This document shows positions 6,858 through 15,352 of a DNA stretch of 23,010 bases, piece after piece. Under the pieces are notes generated by a model that saw only the letters and a program-made list of their open reading frames with translations, was not told the origin of the DNA and searched no databases. Location: the NCBI GenBank assembly GCA_035647835.1, contig DASRMS010000121.1:1-23010 (forward strand), given 5' to 3'. Positions within the stretch are counted from its first letter, which is position 1; each line of letters begins with the position of its first letter. Position numbers and translations under genes: made by a program. The stretch is from UBA9865 sp035647835. GTDB taxonomy: Bacteria > Bacillota > Dethiobacteria > Dethiobacterales > Dethiobacteraceae.

Positions 6858-7180
6858 GTGGTCTGAAAGCAAATGCCCCGAGGGCGTCATTTAGGCAAAT
6901 ATACGCATTTATACACAATTAGCACAATATATCAGCCTTTTTCTTTATTTATCTATATTTTCCTTTATTCACTTTTTTAGAGGCTGTAAATTCTTCACCA
7001 AGTGTTTAAATTCATACCAAAGCAGCTGCTATAGACACTGGTACTAGCTAGAGGGGGAGCCTCGACCAGGAACGGACAGCTACAGCTCTTAACTTCAATA
7101 GTGGATAGTATACACGTTGCTCTTCTTTTTATGCATTTTGCAGTCCTAGATCTGAGCCGCCTTATGCTGCTGACGACAGC
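6858..7180. other. Intergenic region between divergent groES and the UbiB-like gene
   Basis: About 320 bases without a credible gene. It is AT-rich to about 7000 and then more mixed, with short palindromes (AGCAGCTGCT near 7021, CTAGCTAG near 7047) and a GAGG-GGGAGC-CTC stem near 7052. A single CIRCE-like half site TTAGCAC lies at 6919-6925 without its partner. I recognise no RNA family. Confidence 0.4.
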
Positions 7181-7209
7181 TTGACATCACCAATCCTTAC
7201 CAGCATAAT
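7181..7209 (+). promoter_or_regulatory. Promoter of the UbiB-like gene
   Basis: Consensus TTGACA (7181-7186), a 17-base spacer, and CATAAT (7204-7209). Transcription should begin near 7216, only about 17 bases before the ATG, so the leader holds little more than the GGAGGTGG ribosome site at 7218-7225. The near-consensus boxes suggest steady housekeeping expression. Confidence 0.75.
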
Positions 7210-7232
7210 GGAAGTACGGAGGTGGCCAAGTC

Positions 7233-8915
7233 ATGCCCAAATACCGTCATTTTAAGCGTTACAGAGAAATTGCCAATAACGTAGTCCGTCACGGCTTTGG
7301 TCATTTGTTGACTCAACTTGGCATGGCACAATTCCTCCCGTCCGTGCGCCGGGCACAAGAATCTGATGCGGATATCTTACGCTACTCCCGTGCCCAGCGC
7401 TTACGCATGCTGCTGGAAGAACTAGGCCCTACCTTTGTAAAACTTGGGCAATTACTATCAACACGGTCAGACCTAATACCACGTGATTTTTTAGTTGAAT
7501 TAGCGAGCCTACAGGATCGCGTCCCATCTTTTCCCTACGAAAATGTCACTCAGATCATAGCTCAAGAATTAGGTCAAAGCATCGAGGAAGTATTTGCTGA
7601 TTTCAAAGAAGAACCCCTGGCAGCAGCCTCCATTGGCCAAGTGCACCGTGCTCAACTACATAGCGGGGAGTACGTGGTAGTAAAAGTTCGTCGACCACAG
7701 ATCATTGAACAAATGCAGATGGATTTAGAAATATTAATCGACATCGCCACCATTGCTGACAAAAGAACGGCTTGGGGCCAAATGTACCATTTAGCGGATA
7801 TCGCTTTAGAGTTGCAAAGTTCTATTGTCGAAGAATTAGACTATTTAAACGAAGCGGAAAACGCTGACCAGATCCGCCGTAACTTTAGGCATAGAGATGA
7901 CGTAATTATTCCCAAGATCTACTGGCAGCAAACTACTTCAGCTGTCCTCACCATGGAATATGTACAGGGTGTCAAGCTCAACACTCCGGATGCACTGCGC
8001 AGCGCAGGACATGAACCTGCCAAAGTAGTTAACCGCCTAGTTGATTTAATGTATACACAAATATTTGAGCATGGTTGGTTTCATGCTGATCCCCACCCTG
8101 GCAATCTAGCAGTGGCAGCAGATGGGCGGCTTATTTTTATGGATTTTGGCATTGTTGGCCGCCTCAAAGGCGAAAGAAAAAGCCAGTTTGTCCTCTTTTT
8201 ATTAGGAATCGTCACCAAAAATCCTCGGCAGCTTGTGCGCTCCTTACAGAACATGGGAGTACTTTCACACCGTGTAGACCGCAAAGCCCTGCGACGTGAT
8301 GTGGAGCGCTTGCTGGATAAGTACCTGGATGCCGCACTGCGGAAAATTAATCTCGGTAAGGCTGTAGCAGAAATTTTTTCTCTTACCTATCAATACCATA
8401 TTCGCATTCCCGCAGAGTTTACCTTGCTAGGAAAAACGATCATGACTTTAGAAGGTGTTATTGAGGACCTTGATGCAGATCTAAAATTAGTTGAACTTTT
8501 ACAGCCTTACGCCGGTCGTCTGGCTCGTGACCGTTTTTCCTATGAATCACTTAAAGATACCGCTACGGAGCACTTTTTTGAAACTAGCGACTTTCTTATT
8601 TCCTTACCACGTCGCCTTAATGATCTGTTAGATCGTTTGGATACAGAAGGTCTCCCCTTTCAAATAAACTACCCCGACATCGATAAAGCTTTTCTGCATC
8701 TTGACCGCTTAGCAAATCGCTTAACGTTTAGTATTGTGTTATTATCCTTTAGTATCATTATGGCAGCGCTGATTATCGGTGCCGGCTTTATTACCGCCAT
8801 CGCCGGTGAAACAGCCTTACTTTGGCGCTTGCCGATTATGGAGATTGGTTTTGTCGTCGCGACAGGTATGGCAACCTGGTTGATTGCCGCCATCTACCGC
8901 AGCGGTAAACTATAA
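7233..8915 (+). CDS. UbiB/ABC1/AarF-family atypical protein kinase-like membrane protein
   Basis: 560 residues. UbiB family members are atypical kinase-fold ATPases linked to quinone and isoprenoid-lipid metabolism; their role in anaerobic Bacillota is not established. Visible motifs are KLGQ at 70-73 in the inhibitory KxGQ helix, the Ala-rich loop AASIGQVH at 131-138 in place of a glycine-rich loop, the lysine of VVVKVRRP at 151, an ExD motif (EELDYLNE, about 201-203), HADPHPGN at 284-291 and DFG at 304-306. Two hydrophobic helices at about 498-523 and 537-556 anchor the C-terminus, as in bacterial UbiB. The ATG has GGAGGTGG close upstream. It stands alone, with its own promoter and no quinone-synthesis gene nearby, so the name ubiB would overstate what is known. 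Confidence 0.93.
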   Translation: MPKYRHFKRYREIANNVVRHGFGHLLTQLGMAQFLPSVRRAQESDADILRYSRAQRLRMLLEELGPTFVKLGQLLSTRSDLIPRDFLVELASLQDRVPSFPYENVTQIIAQELGQSIEEVFADFKEEPLAAASIGQVHRAQLHSGEYVVVKVRRPQIIEQMQMDLEILIDIATIADKRTAWGQMYHLADIALELQSSIVEELDYLNEAENADQIRRNFRHRDDVIIPKIYWQQTTSAVLTMEYVQGVKLNTPDALRSAGHEPAKVVNRLVDLMYTQIFEHGWFHADPHPGNLAVAADGRLIFMDFGIVGRLKGERKSQFVLFLLGIVTKNPRQLVRSLQNMGVLSHRVDRKALRRDVERLLDKYLDAALRKINLGKAVAEIFSLTYQYHIRIPAEFTLLGKTIMTLEGVIEDLDADLKLVELLQPYAGRLARDRFSYESLKDTATEHFFETSDFLISLPRRLNDLLDRLDTEGLPFQINYPDIDKAFLHLDRLANRLTFSIVLLSFSIIMAALIIGAGFITAIAGETALLWRLPIMEIGFVVATGMATWLIAAIYRSGKL

Positions 8916-9046
8916 GTGCTTAAGCTTTTTTGCCTCAACCTGCTAAAATGATGAATATTTGTCTGTCTTTTTCCCTGTTCTAAATAATTGTCAGGCTTAA
9001 TAATATTATCTAGGTGGTTAGCTGTTGCCGGGATTTAGGGTCAACA

Positions 9047-9061
9047 TTTGCTGATAGCAAA
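9047..9061. promoter_or_regulatory. Perfect palindrome upstream of the transporter promoter
   Basis: TTTGCT-GAT-AGCAAA is a perfect inverted repeat that ends 29 bases before the -35 box of the GPH transporter gene. Position and symmetry fit an activator or repressor site. It does not match the catabolite control (cre) consensus. The rest of 8916-9090 is AT-rich with no gene. Confidence 0.35.
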
Positions 9062-9090
9062 CCGAAATGTCTAATTTTTCTGATTATTTA

Positions 9091-9119
9091 TTGACAAAGA
9101 AGCTGCTTAATTATAATAT
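9091..9119 (+). promoter_or_regulatory. Promoter of the GPH transporter gene
   Basis: Consensus TTGACA at 9091-9096 is followed by TATAAT at 9112-9117 (15-base spacer), overlapping TAATAT at 9114-9119 (17-base spacer). Either would start transcription near 9125 and give a leader of about 230 nt. Confidence 0.65.
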
Positions 9120-9194
9120 GGAGATAAAGTAATATTTTCCAGCTAGCAGTCTGGCAGCTTATCCCACACTCACCTAACTTACCTTAGGAAATGC

Positions 9195-9305
9195 AACAGC
9201 GCCTTTAGTCCCTCTATACTAGGTCGCTGTTATTATTGTGCAAGAAAAGCGTGCTCGTTCAGGTTCCTTAACGCGCGCTTTTCAGTATTGGCTGCCTCTG
9301 CAGCC
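9195..9305 (+). promoter_or_regulatory. Three-hairpin leader of the GPH transporter gene
   Basis: Three successive inverted repeats lie in the untranslated leader. AACAGCG (9195-9201) pairs with CGCTGTT (9225-9231). GAAAAGCGTGC (9244-9254) pairs with GCGCGCTTTTC (9273-9283) with one G-T pair. GGCTGC-CTCT-GCAGCC (9290-9305) is a perfect tight hairpin. The first is followed by ATTATT, the others by no real T tract. The arrangement suggests RNA-level control, but I recognise no riboswitch or T-box core. Confidence 0.45.
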
Positions 9306-9358
9306 TCGCTGTACACAGTATCCTATCCAGTGCATAAATAATCTTGGAGGTGTATAAG

Positions 9359-10756
9359 GTGAAAAAACCGTTAAGTCCAGCTCTAAAAACATTTTATGGT
9401 ATTGGTGATTTAGGTTTCTCCCTGATGACGTCTGTAGGCATGTATTTTCAAACGTATTTTTTAACGGATGTTGCTGGTTTTAATTTAGCCTTGGTTGGTC
9501 TTATTATCACGATCCCTGGAATTTTTGATGCCGTGTTTGCTCCGATTTATGGCGCAATCATTGATGCTGTCAAACCTATGAAGTGGGGTAAATATCGTTC
9601 CTGGCTGATTCTTACGCCCCCCCTTGTGGTTGTGCTGATGACGATGACCTACACTAAAATCGGCACTGATGCCATGGCTGCTACAATCATCATTGCTTGC
9701 ACCCTACTGGCTCGACCTTTGTTTAATATCCCCTGGGTTGCCAACGTGGCCCTGATTTCAGTGCTGGCCAATAATCCGAGTGAAAGAGTTTTACTTTCTT
9801 CCCGCAGAGCTTTTTGGACCAGCTTGTCACGGGTGTTTTTCTCATATATTGGGCCTCCCCTGGCCGCATACTTTGGTGGCAGAACAAATCCTGTTGCTGG
9901 CTACTCCATCTTACAATTTCTGATGGCGACAATGATGATGATTGGTTATTTTATTCAATTTAAAATGACTGACGGCTACGAAGAAACGACCAGCAAAACT
10001 GCGCAATCGGCTAAACAAACGGCACAAAAACCAAAAGAGAAGACTTCACTTAAAGATTTGTTAAGCAACCTTTTCCAAAACCCTCCCTTAATGGCTTTAA
10101 TGTTTGCTGACTTTGGCCGTTACCTCGGTATGTTTACCATGACCGCCTGTATCGCCTACTATTTTACCTATGTCGCCGAAAATATGGATTTGATGCCACC
10201 TTTCATGCTGATTACAGCTTTGGCTGGCGTGGCAGGCTCACTGGCCACACCCACCTTAAATAAGAAGCTTAAAACACGTGGCACATCCATCGTTGGTTTA
10301 TTGCTGGCAGGCGGCTTAATGTTGTTTTCCAAAATCGTAGGTTTACAAACCTATATATTTATGGCTATCTGCACTTTAGCGCAATTTTTCATGGGTATGT
10401 TGGCTTCTACTCTGGTGGCGCTTTACAGTGATACAGTGGTCTATGGTGAATGGAAAACAGGAAAAAATACAGCCGGTTTTATTATGGGCTTAATGAACCT
10501 GCCCCTAAAAATAGGTTCATTAGCACGTGGTGTTGTCATGACAGCAGCCTTGGCTGGCATTGGCTTTATTGCCGGCATGGAACCGACTCTGGCACTAAAA
10601 GATGGCATTCTAAATATTTACGTAGTCATGCCCGGTATTGGCCTGATGTTAGCTGGCGTGATGTTACTGTTCGGCTTTAGACTCACTGATGACAAACTAC
10701 AAGAAATGACCGAGGAAATTGAGTCTCGCAAAGGTAAAGTTATTGTGGAACAGTAG
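9359..10756 (+). CDS. GPH-family (MelB-like) sugar:cation symporter, MFS superfamily
   Basis: A 465-residue integral membrane transporter with about 12 hydrophobic segments. The glycoside-pentoside-hexuronide:cation symporter family is recognised from the N-terminal YGIGDLGF, the loop motif KWGKYRSW (about 75-82), and the conserved D-x4-YGEWKTGKNTAG with a following lysine (about 358-385). A charged, Lys/Thr-rich central loop at about 207-240 separates the two halves. These proteins bring in sugars or glucuronides with Na+ or H+; the substrate here is unknown, because no glycosidase or sugar kinase is adjacent. The start is the GTG at 9359, 8 bases after GGAGG; an upstream in-frame TTG overlaps that ribosome site. 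It has its own promoter, a structured leader and its own terminator. Confidence 0.9.
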   Translation: MKKPLSPALKTFYGIGDLGFSLMTSVGMYFQTYFLTDVAGFNLALVGLIITIPGIFDAVFAPIYGAIIDAVKPMKWGKYRSWLILTPPLVVVLMTMTYTKIGTDAMAATIIIACTLLARPLFNIPWVANVALISVLANNPSERVLLSSRRAFWTSLSRVFFSYIGPPLAAYFGGRTNPVAGYSILQFLMATMMMIGYFIQFKMTDGYEETTSKTAQSAKQTAQKPKEKTSLKDLLSNLFQNPPLMALMFADFGRYLGMFTMTACIAYYFTYVAENMDLMPPFMLITALAGVAGSLATPTLNKKLKTRGTSIVGLLLAGGLMLFSKIVGLQTYIFMAICTLAQFFMGMLASTLVALYSDTVVYGEWKTGKNTAGFIMGLMNLPLKIGSLARGVVMTAALAGIGFIAGMEPTLALKDGILNIYVVMPGIGLMLAGVMLLFGFRLTDDKLQEMTEEIESRKGKVIVEQ

Positions 10757-10793
10757 CGGCAGCCGACTCTTTTCAAACGAAGACTCGCACATA

Positions 10794-10831
10794 AAGACTG
10801 CACCGAAGGATAAAACCTTTAGTGCAGTCTT
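10794..10831 (+). terminator. Terminator after the GPH transporter gene
   Basis: AAGACTGCAC (10794-10803) and GTGCAGTCTT (10822-10831) are perfectly complementary, with AAGG/CCTT pairs further inside the loop. It starts about 40 bases after the stop. The T tract (TTGCTTAT) is weak. Confidence 0.65.
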
Positions 10832-10930
10832 GCTTATCTATGACCTGCGTTTTTTATATACTACAATTTCTGCATCTACACCGCGGTCACCATACTCACA
10901 AACTAAAAGATAGTTTTCACTCCCCCCCCC

Positions 10931-10965
10931 AAAAAAATAGACACCAAGTCACACCGTATTTGTCT
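10931..10965 (-). terminator. Possible weak terminator of the arginine operon
   Basis: Downstream of argH on the minus strand, AGACA pairs with TGTCT around a 17-base loop and is followed by A and seven T residues, then nine G residues. The stem is only five pairs. No better terminator was seen between argH and the convergent transporter gene. Confidence 0.3.
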
Positions 10966-11004
10966 TGCTCATTACCTGAAAAAAGCTAAGCGGAGGGATT
11001 ATTT

Positions 11005-12378
11005 TTATTCTGCTAATGCTGCTTTGGCTTTCTGCAGCTGCTGTGCTACAGCCACAGCGGCTGTACCGCCACGGGAAGTACGGGCAGCCACACATGCTTC
11101 TGGTGACAAAAGTTCTAAAGCCTTATCAGTAAATAGGGGGCTGTGCGCCTGCAGCTCTGTCGCTGTTAAGTCACTAAAGGGGCGCTTTTCGGCAATACAC
11201 CAAGCAATCAGTCTGCCTACGACCGCATGGGCTTCCCTAAAGGGTAATCCCCTCCGGACAAGGTAATCGGCTAAATCAGTCGCGCTGGCGAAATCACCGG
11301 CTACCGCTGCATACATTCTTTCTTGATTAACACGCAGCGTCCGCAGCATGGCCGCATAAAGAGTTAAGCACATTTTAATAGTATCTACTGTATCAAAGAG
11401 CCCCTCCTTATCTTCCTGCAAATCTTTATTGTAGGTCAGGGGCAAACCCTTCAGCACCGTTAACATCGCCAGCAGGTGACCATAAACACGACCGGTCTTA
11501 CCACGCACCAGCTCCGCCACATCGGGGTTTTTTTTCTGCGGCATAATACTTGACCCTGTAGTAAAAGCATCATCAAGCTCCACAAAACCAAATTCTTGTG
11601 AATTCCATAAAATAAGGTCCTCACTGAGACGACTTAAATGCGTCATTAAGAGCGACGCATGAGCGAGAAACTCTACCACGAAATCGCGATCGCTAACTGC
11701 GTCCATACTATTTTCATACAGTTGGCCAAAACCTAAGTCCTCTGCGACCATCTCTCGGTTGATGGGAAAGGTGGTTCCTGCTAAGGCCCCAGAACCTAGG
11801 GGCATCCAGTCAGCACGTTGATAAGTCTCTAGAAAGCGCTCCTGGTCCCGCTGCAGCTTCCAAAAGTAAGCTAGCAGATGATGGGCAAACAAAATGGGCT
11901 GGGCCCGCTGCAGGTGGGTATAACCAGGCATAATCACATCCTGATACGCCGCCGCTGTTTGTAGTAATACCTCTTGTAAGTTTTTTATTAAAGCCACCGT
12001 CTCCAGGCATTCTTTTTTGACATAAAGATGCAAATCTAGTGCTACCTGATCATTACGGGAACGAGCAGTATGCAGTTTTCCCCCCACCGGACCAATAAGC
12101 TCGATTAATCGCTTTTCCACATGCATATGAATATCTTCCAGTGCCACTGTAAATTCGAATTCACCACGTTCAATTTCTGCTTGAATATCTTGAAGACCGT
12201 TGATAATTAAGTCTGCTTCTGCTTGGGTAATAATCCCACAAGCTGCCAGCATGCGGCAGTGAGCGGTACTACCACCAATATCTTCCGCATAAAGACGCTG
12301 GTCAAAACCGATGGAGGCATTAAAAGCCTCCATCAGAGCATCTGTTTCTTTATTAAAGCGTCCACCCCAAAGTTTCAT
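11005..12378 (-). CDS. argH: Argininosuccinate lyase
   Basis: Cleaves argininosuccinate to arginine and fumarate, the last step of arginine synthesis. 457 residues, normal for the family. The N-terminal KLWGGRF, HTARSRNDQ (103-111), His155 (GYTHLQRAQP) as the likely acid/base residue, and the fumarase-superfamily signature GSSIMPQKKNPD (275-286) with its catalytic serine are all present. The ATG has AGGTGG upstream and begins 8 bases after the argG stop. Last gene of the arg operon in this window. Confidence 0.97.
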   Translation of the reverse strand: MKLWGGRFNKETDALMEAFNASIGFDQRLYAEDIGGSTAHCRMLAACGIITQAEADLIINGLQDIQAEIERGEFEFTVALEDIHMHVEKRLIELIGPVGGKLHTARSRNDQVALDLHLYVKKECLETVALIKNLQEVLLQTAAAYQDVIMPGYTHLQRAQPILFAHHLLAYFWKLQRDQERFLETYQRADWMPLGSGALAGTTFPINREMVAEDLGFGQLYENSMDAVSDRDFVVEFLAHASLLMTHLSRLSEDLILWNSQEFGFVELDDAFTTGSSIMPQKKNPDVAELVRGKTGRVYGHLLAMLTVLKGLPLTYNKDLQEDKEGLFDTVDTIKMCLTLYAAMLRTLRVNQERMYAAVAGDFASATDLADYLVRRGLPFREAHAVVGRLIAWCIAEKRPFSDLTATELQAHSPLFTDKALELLSPEACVAARTSRGGTAAVAVAQQLQKAKAALAE

Positions 12379-12386
12379 TTTTCCAC

Positions 12387-13589
12387 CTACTTTTTCTGGC
12401 TTTTAGCTAAGAGTCCTTGTACCTTTAGTGGCAGACCAAATAAATTTATAAACCCTTCTGCATCTTGCTGATTGTATACAACATCTTCACCAAATGTTGC
12501 CAGGTCTTCCCGGTAAAGCGAGAATGGTGAGGTACGTCCTGCTACTGTGATATTCCCTTTGTATAATTTTATCCGTACAGTACCGGTTACAGTGCGCTGC
12601 GTGCTATCAAAGAAAGCATCTAAGGCTTCCCGCAGCGGTGAATACCAGAGGCCATAATATACAAGCTCACCATATTTGATGGCTGCCGTTTCTTTATAGT
12701 GAGCAGTCTCCCGATCCAGAGTTAAAGCTTCTAATTCACGGTGAGCAAAGCAAAGTAGTGTGCCGCCTGGTGTCTCATAAATGCCGCGCGACTTCATCCC
12801 TACCAAACGATTCTCCACCATATCCACACGGCCCACCCCATGGCGCCCGGCAATGGTGTTCAATGTCGTCAACAGTTCCACCGGCTCTAAAATTTGACCA
12901 TTAACACTTAAGGGAATCCCTTGCTCGAAACCAATTTCCACATACTCTGGCGTCTCAGGTGCTTGGCTGGGGTCAGTAGTAAGCATAAACATCTCTTGAT
13001 CTGGTTCATTATCCGGATCCTCCAGAATACCGCCTTCATAACTCAAATGCCATAGGTTACGATCCATACTATAAGGTTTAGCCTTCGTGACGGGTACAGG
13101 AATGCCATGTTTGGCCGCATAATCCATCGCGTCATCACGCGATTTAATCTCCCATTCCCGCCAAGGTGCAACAATTTTGAGATGTGGTGCCAGTGCTTTT
13201 ACAGTTAATTCAAAGCGAACTTGATCATTGCCCTTACCCGTAGCGCCATGGGCAATGGCATCTGCGCCTTCTTTTTCTGCAATTTCTACTAAACGCTTGG
13301 CAATTACCGGACGCGCAATGGCAGTGCCCAATAAATACTTTTGTTCATAAATCGCCCCCGATTTAATGTAGGGGAAAACAAAATCACGCATAAATTCTTC
13401 TCTAATATCTTCAATATAGAGCTTGCTGGCACCGGAATTGATCGCTTTTTCCTGCAGCGGCTCTAATTCTTCACCCTGCCCGACATCGGCAGCCATGGCA
13501 ACAACCTCAACATTATATTTTTCTTTCAGCCAGGTAATGGCAACTGAAGTATCTAATCCCCCAGAATACGCTAAAACAATTTTTTTCAT
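12387..13589 (-). CDS. argG: Argininosuccinate synthase
   Basis: Joins citrulline and aspartate with ATP to give argininosuccinate. 400 residues, full length. The PP-loop AYSGGLDTS (7-15) opens the protein, and the citrulline/aspartate-binding segment GATGKGNDQVRFEL follows. Its ATG overlaps the murI stop codon in ATGA (4-base overlap), and its ribosome site GGAGGG lies inside the murI 3' end, so translation of the two is probably coupled. argH follows 8 bases later. Confidence 0.98.
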   Translation of the reverse strand: MKKIVLAYSGGLDTSVAITWLKEKYNVEVVAMAADVGQGEELEPLQEKAINSGASKLYIEDIREEFMRDFVFPYIKSGAIYEQKYLLGTAIARPVIAKRLVEIAEKEGADAIAHGATGKGNDQVRFELTVKALAPHLKIVAPWREWEIKSRDDAMDYAAKHGIPVPVTKAKPYSMDRNLWHLSYEGGILEDPDNEPDQEMFMLTTDPSQAPETPEYVEIGFEQGIPLSVNGQILEPVELLTTLNTIAGRHGVGRVDMVENRLVGMKSRGIYETPGGTLLCFAHRELEALTLDRETAHYKETAAIKYGELVYYGLWYSPLREALDAFFDSTQRTVTGTVRIKLYKGNITVAGRTSPFSLYREDLATFGEDVVYNQQDAEGFINLFGLPLKVQGLLAKSQKK

Positions 13590-14398
13590 TTTAATCCCTC
13601 CATTTTCTCATAAGCACTAGTATAAAGCTTTTGCAGTAATTGTCGGGCTGACTCTCCACCACTGGTTAACAGCTCCACCTTACTGCTAACTTGCTCTTCT
13701 TCACGTAACAAATCCAAATTAGCCAAAACCCGTGTCAACTGTCTGACGGTACCTAGATTGCCATCGATAAAGCTTACGCCAAGCGGAAAGATACGAGTTA
13801 AAGCTTCTTTAAGAAATAAATAATGGGTACAGCCTAAGACAACAGTGGCTACGGAACTGGTATCAATAGCAGCAAAGATTTTTACTAACTCTTGCTCCAC
13901 TTGTCTGCCTGCTATGCAGCCCTGCTCCACCAATTCTACCAGGGTTGGGCACGGCACAAGCAGCACTTTGGCCAAATCAACTTCACAGCGCTGACAAAGA
14001 TCATGAAACTTTTCTTCTTGCAGCGTTAACGGCGTAGCCATTACCAGAACCTTGCCCTGGTCACCATGTTCTAAAGCAGGCTTTACCGCCGGCTCCATGC
14101 CAATCACAGGAATCGGCAGCTGCTCACGTAATAAATGCACAGCCGCACTGGTAGCAGTATTGCAGGCTACCACCAAAGCTTTACAACCACGCGCCATTAA
14201 AATTTCTGCCACCTGCAGACTTAAGGCCTGCACTTCTGCTTTACTTTTGCGACCATACGGTGCATGGGCTGTATCCCCATAATAGATAAAATCTTCATGC
14301 GGTAAGCAGTGAACCGCTACAGCTAAAACCGAGAGCCCACCTACACCGGAATCAAAAAAGGCGATTGGTTTTTCTTTTTTCTCTGCTAGTTTTTGCAT
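13586..14398 (-). CDS. murI: Glutamate racemase
   Basis: Interconverts L- and D-glutamate, supplying D-Glu for peptidoglycan. 270 residues. The family opening FFDSGVGGLSVL (about 14-25) and GDTAHAPYG (41-49) are present, as are both catalytic cysteines: Cys79 in ACNTATS and Cys190 in GCTHY. It lies between argF (21-base gap) and argG (4-base overlap), so it must be co-transcribed with the arginine genes. The site before the ATG is weak (GGTGG, 3 bases away). Its place in an arginine operon is unusual; the two pathways share the substrate L-glutamate. Confidence 0.96.
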   Translation of the reverse strand: MQKLAEKKEKPIAFFDSGVGGLSVLAVAVHCLPHEDFIYYGDTAHAPYGRKSKAEVQALSLQVAEILMARGCKALVVACNTATSAAVHLLREQLPIPVIGMEPAVKPALEHGDQGKVLVMATPLTLQEEKFHDLCQRCEVDLAKVLLVPCPTLVELVEQGCIAGRQVEQELVKIFAAIDTSSVATVVLGCTHYLFLKEALTRIFPLGVSFIDGNLGTVRQLTRVLANLDLLREEEQVSSKVELLTSGGESARQLLQKLYTSAYEKMEGLK

Positions 14399-14419
14399 TA
14401 TCCACCATCACACTCTCTG

Positions 14420-15352
14420 CTATGATAATAGTTTAGCCATTATGGCCTTCTGTACATGCAGACGATTTTCTGCTTGATCAAACACTACCGCTTGCGGACC
14501 TTCCAGCACTTCTTCACTGATTTCTTCACCGCGGTGTGCCGGCAAGCAGTGCATCACGATAGCCTCGCTTTTAGCTTGTGCCAGTAACTGGTTATTTAAT
14601 TGGTATGATTTAAAGATCTTTGCTCGGCTCATTTGCTCTGCTTCTTGCCCCATACTCGCCCAAACGTCTGTATATAGCACATCAGCATCAGCAGCGGCAG
14701 CTGCTGGTTCTGTCGTCACAGTTACTGTGGAACCATGCTTTTGAGCATTGGCCTGCGCGTCTGCAACAATAGCGGCTGACGGTTGATAACCGAGGGGGCT
14801 AGCCACGGCAACGTTTATGCCGAGTTTGCTGCAGGCTAGCAGTAGAGAATGCGCCATATTGTTACCATCACCCAGATAAGCCAGTTTCAAACCGCTAAGT
14901 GTCCCTTGCTGCTCGAGAATCGTTAGTAGATCCGCCATAGCCTGACAGGGATGTAATAAATCTGTTAAGCCATTAATCACGGGTATCTCGGCATAAGCTG
15001 CTAACTCTTCGACATCCCGGTGGGCGTAGGTGCGAATCATAATACCGTCTAGATAGCGGGAGAGTACACGGGCAGTATCTTTAATTTCTTCTCCCCGGCC
15101 AATTTGCATGTCTGCTGCACTCAAGTATAAAGCATAACCGCCTAACTGGAACATCCCCGCTTCAAAAGAAACACGGGTACGAGTGGAGGCTTTCTGAAAA
15201 ATCATCCCTAATGTTTTGCCTGGCAGTAAGGCGGCAGCTTGACCTGTCCTTTGTTTTATTTTTAGCTCCTGTGCAAAAGTAAGTATTTCCAGCAATTCAT
15301 CTGGGGTAAAATCATTAACGCTTAAAAAATCACGTCCCTGTAAACTACTCAT
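14420..15352 (-). CDS. argF: Ornithine carbamoyltransferase
   Basis: Makes citrulline from ornithine and carbamoyl phosphate. 310 residues. The carbamoyl-phosphate loop STRTR is at 56-60 (FQKASTRTR; many relatives have Pro where this has Ala), HPCQ at 134-137, the ornithine-side DxWxSMGQE at about 229-237, and HCLP at 268-271 with Cys269. Its ATG overlaps the carB stop in ATGA, which suggests translational coupling with the enzyme that makes its carbamoyl phosphate. The argF position within the operon and the biosynthetic neighbours argue against the catabolic arcB enzyme. Confidence 0.96.
   Translation of the reverse strand: MSSLQGRDFLSVNDFTPDELLEILTFAQELKIKQRTGQAAALLPGKTLGMIFQKASTRTRVSFEAGMFQLGGYALYLSAADMQIGRGEEIKDTARVLSRYLDGIMIRTYAHRDVEELAAYAEIPVINGLTDLLHPCQAMADLLTILEQQGTLSGLKLAYLGDGNNMAHSLLLACSKLGINVAVASPLGYQPSAAIVADAQANAQKHGSTVTVTTEPAAAAADADVLYTDVWASMGQEAEQMSRAKIFKSYQLNNQLLAQAKSEAIVMHCLPAHRGEEISEEVLEGPQAVVFDQAENRLHVQKAIMAKLLS

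Noticed and set aside
6919..6925. Second CIRCE site upstream of groES
   Set aside because: Only one half site (TTAGCAC) is present, with no inverted partner at the required spacing.
9047..9061. Catabolite control (cre) site
   Set aside because: The palindrome lacks the central CG and flanking TG/CA bases of the cre consensus.
9255..9283. T-box antiterminator in the transporter leader (AGGTTCC followed by GCGCG)
   Set aside because: The invariant TGGNACCGCG core is absent, there is no terminator with a T tract, and the gene is not an aminoacyl-tRNA or amino acid gene.
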